A DNA stretch of 9,937 nucleotides from Clostridia bacterium (GTDB lineage: Bacteria > Bacillota > Clostridia > Christensenellales > UBA1242). The position numbers and the translations under genes were made by a program. The notes under the pieces were generated by a model. The model saw nothing but the letters and a program-made list of their open reading frames with translations. It was not told where the DNA came from and ran no database searches. The stretch spans positions 1 to 9,937 of the forward strand of contig CAAGAO010000005.1 in assembly GCA_900767835.1 (NCBI GenBank), given 5' to 3'. Below, piece after piece: positions 5,727-9,937 of this stretch; positions within the stretch are counted from its first letter, which is position 1, and every line of letters starts with the position of its first letter.

Positions 5727-8700
5727 ATGTTTGAATTAAACAACTTTGATTCAATTAAAATTGGCATTGCATCGCCAGAAAAAATCAGAGAATGGTCTTT
5801 CGGTGAGGTAACTAAACCAGAAACAATCAATTATAGAACACAAAAACCAGAAAAAGATGGTTTGTTCTGTGAAAAGATATTTGGACCTAAAAAAGATTGG
5901 GAATGTCATTGTGGTAAATACAAACGTATTCGCTATAAAGGTGTTGTGTGCGATAAATGTGGTGTTGAAGTAACACGTGCAAAAGTACGTCGTGAAAGAA
6001 TGGGACATATTGAACTAGCATGTCCTGTAACTCATATTTGGTTTTTCAGATCAGTTCCATCAAGAATTGGAACTTTAATTGATGTTTCACCTAAAGCACT
6101 AGAGCAAGTTGTATACTATGTAAACTACATTGTTATAGACCCTAAAAATACCGATTTCACTTATAAACAAATAATCACAGATAAAGAATATCGTGAAGCC
6201 ATAGAAAAATATGGTTATGGTAGTTTTGTCGCAGGAATGGGTGCAGAAGCCATCAAAACCTTACTTTCACAAGTAAATTTACAAGCCGAAAGTGATGAAT
6301 TAAAAGAAGTATTAAAAACTGCAAAAGGACAACGCAGAACAAAAGCAATTAAAAAATTGGCTATTGTTGAAAGTTTCCTAAAAAGTGAAAACAAACCAGA
6401 ATGGATGGTTTTAGATGTTTTACCAGTATTACCACCAGAACTACGTCCAATGGTTCAACTAGATGGTGGACGTTTTGCAACATCTGACTTAAACGACTTA
6501 TATCGTCGTGTTATTAACCGTAATAATCGTCTTAAAAAACTTATGGAACTTGGCGCTCCGGAAGTTATTATCCGTAACGAAAAACGTATGCTACAAGAAG
6601 CCGTAGATGCCTTAATAGATAACGGCAAACGCGGTAGAGCAGTACAAGGTGCAAAACAAAAAGATTTAAAATCATTAACAGCAATTTTAACAGGTAAACA
6701 AGGTCGTTTCCGTCAAAACTTGCTAGGTAAACGTGTTGACTACTCAGGTCGTTCGGTTATTGCTGTTGGTCCAGAACTAAAAATGTTCCAATGCGGACTT
6801 CCAAAAGAAATGGCACTAGAGTTATTTAAACCATTTGTTATCAAAAAATTAGTTGAAATGAACGAGTGCAATAACTTTAAAACCGCAAAACGTTTAATAG
6901 AAAAAGAAAAAACTGTCGTTTGGGACGTTTTAGCCGATGTAATTAAAGACCACCCAGTTTTACTAAACCGTGCTCCAACACTACACAGACTATCAATCCA
7001 AGCCTTTGAACCTATCTTGGTAGAAGGTAGAGCAATCAAACTTCACCCATCTGTATGTACAGGCTTCAACGCCGACTTCGATGGTGACCAAATGCCAGTT
7101 CACGTACCTCTATCTATTGATGCTCGCACAGAAGCGCGTAACTTAATGCTCGCATCAAATAACATTATTAAACTTTCCGATGGTCAACCTATCGTAAACC
7201 CAGGTCTAGATATTGTTCTTGGTTGTTACTATTTAACAATGTTAAAACCAGGTGCAAAAGGCGAGGGAATGATTTTTGCAAGCGATGAAGAAGTATTAAT
7301 CGCTTATCAAACAAAAGTTATTGACATCAATGCCGAGATTATTTTAAGAAGAACAAAAGTTATAGATGGCGTTACTTATTCCGCAAGAATGAAAACATCA
7401 GCAGGTAGAATTATCTTCAACCAAGCAATTCCACAAAATTTAGGCTATGTTGATAGAACAAAACCTGAAAACGTATGCTTACTTGAAATTAACTCGCCAG
7501 TAATTAAAAAAGACTTAAAAAACTTGGTTGTTAAATGTTTTGATAAACTAGGCACAACCGAATGTTCTGAAATGGTTGATAGAATTAAAAATATGGGCTA
7601 TAAGCACGCAACTTTATCTGGTCTTACAATCAACGTATTTGATATGCAAGAACCACCTAAAAAAGCAGACATTGTCGCAGAAGCACAAAAGAAAGTTCTA
7701 GACAACGAAAAATTGCTTGCTCGTGGCTTAATCACATTAGATGAAAAACTAACAGCAAACATCTCAACTTGGACAGAAACAACAAATAAAGTTCAAGATG
7801 CAGTTCTTGAATACTTAGATGACTACAACCCAATCAAAATGTTCGTATACTCAGGTGCGCGTGGTTCTAACGTTCAGTTGAACTCTATCTGCGGTATGCG
7901 TGGTATTATGTCTAACTCATCTGGTCAAAAAGTGGATGTTCCTGTTAAATCATCATTCCGCGGTGGTCTAACTCCACTAGAATATTTCATATCTGCTCGT
8001 GGTGGTCGTAAAACCTTAACCGATACAGCGTTAAAAACAGCCGACTCAGGTTATTTAACTCGTAGATTGGTTGATGTATCTCATGATGTTGTTGTTACAA
8101 CCGAAGACTGCTTTAAAGACTTAGGTCAAAGAGTAAAAGGTGCTTATGTATCAGACCTAGTTCAAGATGGTGCAGTATTAGAATCCCTAGAAGATAGAAT
8201 TGAAGGTAGATTTGTAGTAGATGATGTTGTTAATCCAACAACAGGCGAAGTAATTGTTCCGGCAAACACAATGGTTTCAAAAGCACAAGCAAAAGCCGTT
8301 AGTGCTGCTGGTATTAAACGCGTACAAATCCGTAACCTATTAAATTGCCGTTGCAAACAAGGCGTATGTGCTAAATGCTATGGTAAAAATATGTCTGGTA
8401 AAAATATTGTCAATATTGGTGAAGCAGTTGGTGTTATTGCTGCTCAAAGTATTGGTGAACCAGGTACACAGCTTACAATGCGTACCTTCCACACCGGTGG
8501 TGTTGCCGTTGCTGCCGATATAACCAAAGGTTTGCCTCGTGTTGAAGAACTTTTTGAGGCACGTAAACCAAAAGGTGAAGCAATTATTTCCGAGATTGCT
8601 GGTAAATTATCAGTTAAAGAAGAACCAAGACAATTTATTATTACAGTTAAATCTGCGGAAGAAGAAGCAGTTTATGAAGCGAAAAAACCAGTATTCTTAA

Positions 8701-9290
8701 AAGTTAAAGACGGACAAGTTGTAGAACCTGGACAACAATTAACCGAAGGTTCTGTAAATCCTAACGACTTATTAAGAATAAAAGGTCTAAAAGGTTTACA
8801 AGATTACTTACTAAGCGAAGTAATTATGATATACAAAGGTCAAGATGTTACTATTAATGATAAACATATCGAAGTTATTATTCGTCAAATGTTAAAGAAA
8901 GTAACTATTGAATCAAGTGGTGACACAAACTTACTCCCAGGTGATAAGGTTGATGTTTATGACTATGAAGAAGAAAACGATAGAGTACTTGCTGAAGGCG
9001 GAACTCCTGCAACAGCAAAAAGAGCCTTGTTAGGTATAACCAAAGCCGCTCTTTCTACTGATAGTTTCTTATCATCAGCATCATTCCAAGAAACATCAAG
9101 AGTGTTAACCGATGCTGCTCTACGCGGAAAAGTTGACCACTTAAAAGGCTTAAAAGAAAACGTAATCATAGGTAAATTAATACCTGCCGGCACTGGTTTA
9201 AAACAATATAGAGAAATCTATCCAGTAGAACCAAACCCATCATCATACATTCAAAAAACAACAAACGAATTGTTTGATGTAGCAGAATAA
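5727..9290 (+). CDS. rpoC: DNA-directed RNA polymerase subunit beta'
   Basis: A 1187-residue beta' subunit that binds the catalytic magnesium and forms the clamp of RNA polymerase. In order: N-terminal zinc domain with C60, C62, C75 and C78; clamp helices around DLNDLYRRVINRNNRLKKL, the sigma-binding region; KQGRFRQNLLGKRVDYSGRS; the metal motif NADFDGDQM at 448-456 with D450, D452 and D454; bridge helix about 749-785; second zinc site C795, C874, C881, C884; trigger loop QLTMRTFH with M918, R919 and H922; and C-terminal NVIIGKLIPAGTGL. Length is close to other Bacillota and there is no insertion like the proteobacterial SI3 in the trigger loop. Oddity: the bridge-helix N-terminal part reads SARGGRKTLTDTA where most bacteria have STHGARKGLADTA. 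C876 is an extra Cys beside the second zinc site. It is cotranscribed with rpoB and followed by a strong terminator. Confidence 0.99.
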   Translation: MFELNNFDSIKIGIASPEKIREWSFGEVTKPETINYRTQKPEKDGLFCEKIFGPKKDWECHCGKYKRIRYKGVVCDKCGVEVTRAKVRRERMGHIELACPVTHIWFFRSVPSRIGTLIDVSPKALEQVVYYVNYIVIDPKNTDFTYKQIITDKEYREAIEKYGYGSFVAGMGAEAIKTLLSQVNLQAESDELKEVLKTAKGQRRTKAIKKLAIVESFLKSENKPEWMVLDVLPVLPPELRPMVQLDGGRFATSDLNDLYRRVINRNNRLKKLMELGAPEVIIRNEKRMLQEAVDALIDNGKRGRAVQGAKQKDLKSLTAILTGKQGRFRQNLLGKRVDYSGRSVIAVGPELKMFQCGLPKEMALELFKPFVIKKLVEMNECNNFKTAKRLIEKEKTVVWDVLADVIKDHPVLLNRAPTLHRLSIQAFEPILVEGRAIKLHPSVCTGFNADFDGDQMPVHVPLSIDARTEARNLMLASNNIIKLSDGQPIVNPGLDIVLGCYYLTMLKPGAKGEGMIFASDEEVLIAYQTKVIDINAEIILRRTKVIDGVTYSARMKTSAGRIIFNQAIPQNLGYVDRTKPENVCLLEINSPVIKKDLKNLVVKCFDKLGTTECSEMVDRIKNMGYKHATLSGLTINVFDMQEPPKKADIVAEAQKKVLDNEKLLARGLITLDEKLTANISTWTETTNKVQDAVLEYLDDYNPIKMFVYSGARGSNVQLNSICGMRGIMSNSSGQKVDVPVKSSFRGGLTPLEYFISARGGRKTLTDTALKTADSGYLTRRLVDVSHDVVVTTEDCFKDLGQRVKGAYVSDLVQDGAVLESLEDRIEGRFVVDDVVNPTTGEVIVPANTMVSKAQAKAVSAAGIKRVQIRNLLNCRCKQGVCAKCYGKNMSGKNIVNIGEAVGVIAAQSIGEPGTQLTMRTFHTGGVAVAADITKGLPRVEELFEARKPKGEAIISEIAGKLSVKEEPRQFIITVKSAEEEAVYEAKKPVFLKVKDGQVVEPGQQLTEGSVNPNDLLRIKGLKGLQDYLLSEVIMIYKGQDVTINDKHIEVIIRQMLKKVTIESSGDTNLLPGDKVDVYDYEEENDRVLAEGGTPATAKRALLGITKAALSTDSFLSSASFQETSRVLTDAALRGKVDHLKGLKENVIIGKLIPAGTGLKQYREIYPVEPNPSSYIQKTTNELFDVAE

Positions 9291-9311
9291 TTTATCACAA
9301 TACTAATATTT

Positions 9312-9356
9312 AAACTGTAAAGAAATTAAATTTATAATTTCTTTACAGTTTTTTTT
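9312..9356 (+). terminator. Intrinsic terminator of the rpoBC operon
   Basis: Arms at 9312-9328 and 9335-9351 form a 17-bp perfect stem containing AAACTGTAAAGAAATT and its complement. A 6-nt loop and eight T residues at 9349-9356 complete it. It begins 21 nt after the rpoC stop and has no gene between, so it ends the operon. Confidence 0.93.
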
Positions 9357-9602
9357 GTAATATTAAACCACCAAATAGTGAAGCCCGCTACATATTTCAT
9401 TTCATACTCTGGTGTTTTTTTACCCCAAAATCAAAATAATTCAATTTTTTTCTAATTATATACAAAAATCTATCCAAAAAACTTTTACTTTTTGAGTTAA
9501 TTTTTCAATAAGTTTCCCATTCATCAAAAAAATATATCGTTTTGCCTAATTTAGTAAGTTTGCAAACTAATATCTAAAATATTAAAAATTTTTGAAAAGG
9601 GC
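9357..9602. other. Non-coding AT-rich spacer with one palindrome
   Basis: No credible gene on either strand. The only clear structure is a perfect 12-bp palindrome AGTTTGCAAACT at 9557-9568, flanked by a looser TTTAG/CTAAA pair, which could be an operator-like site or chance. No convincing promoter was found. Confidence 0.5.
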
Positions 9603-9643
9603 TCGGGAAAAATCTTTTTATAAAAAGTTTTTCCTGATTTTTT
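9603..9643 (+). terminator. Terminator-like hairpin (family member 2)
   Basis: TCGGGAAAAAT at 9603-9613 pairs with GTTTTTCCTGA at 9627-9637, with two wobbles. One C-A mismatch follows, then TTTT/AAAA and a 3-nt loop. T6 follows at 9638-9643. No gene or clear promoter lies between it and the rpoC terminator, so it is either an orphan terminator, the end of an unseen small transcript, or a dispersed repeat. Confidence 0.6.
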
Positions 9644-9675
9644 AATAATAAAAAACAAACTCATTTTTGAAATGG

Positions 9676-9755
9676 TGCAGGGGAAATCTTTTTGTATTAG
9701 TATACGCAAGCATAAAAGCAACGCGTTATGCTTCAAAGTTACCCCTGCATTTTTT
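9676..9755 (+). repeat. Compound stem-loop with terminal T6 (family member 3, with inner hairpin)
   Basis: Outer arms TGCAGGGG (9676-9683) and CCCCTGCA (9742-9749) are perfect; pairing continues imperfectly through AAATCTT and AAAGTTA. Inside is a second perfect stem AAGCATAA (9708-9715) with TTATGCTT (9726-9733) and a 10-nt loop. T6 follows at 9750-9755. It shares GGGAAA, ATCTTTTT and CCCTGCATTTTTT with the hairpins at 1439-1483 and 9603-9643, as if an extra hairpin had been inserted into the common form. It could act as a terminator or a structured small RNA. Confidence 0.6.
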
Positions 9756-9789
9756 ATCAAAAATCAAAAATCAAAAAATCAAAAAAAAA
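9756..9789 (+). repeat. Short tandem repeat ATCAAAA(n)
   Basis: Four consecutive units ATCAAAA, ATCAAAA, ATCAAAAA and ATC followed by A9, with 7- to 8-bp spacing. It lies about 40 bp upstream of the right-edge promoter. It may affect DNA bending or simply be low-complexity sequence. Confidence 0.6.
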
Positions 9790-9814
9790 TAAAAATTATT
9801 TCACAAAATTTAAA

Positions 9815-9832
9815 AAATGTTAAAAAACATTT
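9815..9832 (+). promoter_or_regulatory. Inverted repeat overlapping the -35 box, possible operator
   Basis: AAATGTT (9815-9821) and AACATTT (9826-9832) are perfect 7-bp arms around AAAA. The right arm overlaps the first two bases of TTGACA, a position where a bound repressor would block polymerase. The A/T-rich context makes chance possible. Confidence 0.35.
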
Positions 9833-9858
9833 GACAACGCGGGGGGGGGATATATAAT
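9831..9858 (+). promoter_or_regulatory. Consensus promoter with G9 homopolymer in the spacer, for a gene beyond the right edge
   Basis: TTGACA (9831-9836) and TATAAT (9853-9858) are perfect hexamers separated by 16 bp. The spacer contains nine consecutive G residues at 9841-9849 in otherwise AT-rich DNA. A one-base gain of G would give the optimal 17-bp spacer, so tract-length changes should alter strength. The predicted start is near 9865. No start codon with a ribosome binding site is visible in the remaining 72 nt, so the gene starts outside the window. Confidence 0.8.
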
Positions 9859-9891
9859 AGCAATATAAGTAATAATAGTTACTTTTTAATG

Positions 9892-9919
9892 TGTTAAATG
9901 TTAAATTTTTAGTTTAACA
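9892..9919 (+). promoter_or_regulatory. TGTTAAA direct and inverted repeats in the 5' leader
   Basis: TGTTAAA occurs twice in tandem (9892-9898, 9899-9905) and once inverted as TTTAACA (9913-9919), giving a 7-bp hairpin with a 7-nt loop. A further copy lies at 9818-9824, upstream of the promoter. They could be binding sites for one regulator on both sides of the start site, or a leader hairpin. Low complexity limits confidence. Confidence 0.3.
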
Positions 9920-9937
9920 AATAAATATTATCGTTTT

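Noticed and set aside
7995..8000. His-to-Arg change first taken as loss of the trigger-loop catalytic histidine
   Set aside because: The change lies before the second zinc site (C795), in the bridge helix, at E. coli H777. The true trigger loop QLTMRTFH keeps H922, the E. coli H936 equivalent.
9676..9749. Compound hairpin as a miniature inverted-repeat transposon
   Set aside because: Terminal inverted repeats are only 8 bp perfect and no flanking target duplication is visible; the T6 tract fits a terminator-type element better.
9551..9760. 69-codon open frame on the - strand
   Set aside because: It runs across two terminator-like hairpins and has no family resemblance.
9672..9857. 61-codon + strand open frame running into the poly-G promoter
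   Set aside because: It covers the compound hairpin, low-complexity A-rich repeats and the promoter itself, and its Lys/Asn-rich product is what AT-rich non-coding DNA gives.
1..9937. CRISPR arrays, tRNA or rRNA genes
   Set aside because: No regularly spaced direct repeats with unique spacers, and no cloverleaf or rRNA-like sequence was recognised on either strand.

Overview
The window is AT-rich bacterial DNA with three protein-coding genes, all on the + strand: the 3' part of a BspA-type leucine-rich-repeat surface protein gene (1-1316), rpoB (1906-5613) and rpoC (5727-9290). Low-GC composition, compact beta and beta' subunits without the large proteobacterial insertions, an acidic beta C-terminal tail and purine-rich ribosome binding sites point to an uncultured low-GC Bacillota (Clostridia-like, plausibly host- or gut-associated). 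This assignment is an inference. Trp is read from TGG and all three genes end in TAA, so nothing suggests a non-standard code.

Layout. Positions 1-1316 encode a cell-surface repeat protein whose N-terminus lies outside the window. Positions 1317-1660 hold a series of hairpins, including two terminator-like ones. Positions 1666-1717 form a near-ideal promoter: an UP element matching the consensus, TTGACA, a 17-bp spacer and TATAAT. It drives rpoBC through a leader of about 180 nt that contains a foldable stem-loop. rpoB and rpoC are separated by 113 nt with a 14-bp stem-loop that lacks a U-tract. A textbook intrinsic terminator (9312-9356) closes the operon. The last 580 nt contain no gene but hold two more terminator-like hairpins related in sequence to the one at 1439-1483, then a short A-rich repeat. 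They end in a second consensus promoter (TTGACA/TATAAT, 9831-9858) whose 16-bp spacer carries a run of nine G residues. That promoter must serve a gene beyond the right edge.

Function. rpoB and rpoC encode the two catalytic subunits of RNA polymerase; the active-site residues checked are intact. The rifampicin pocket of RpoB and the N-terminal part of the RpoC bridge helix carry substitutions at positions that are usually very conserved. This suggests reduced rifamycin sensitivity and perhaps altered bridge-helix dynamics. The operon is not flanked by rplJ-rplL upstream or by rpsL-rpsG immediately downstream, unlike the usual bacterial order.

The most interesting signal is the G9 tract inside the right-edge promoter spacer, which looks like a phase-variation switch. 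A G7 tract also lies in the coding region of the surface protein.
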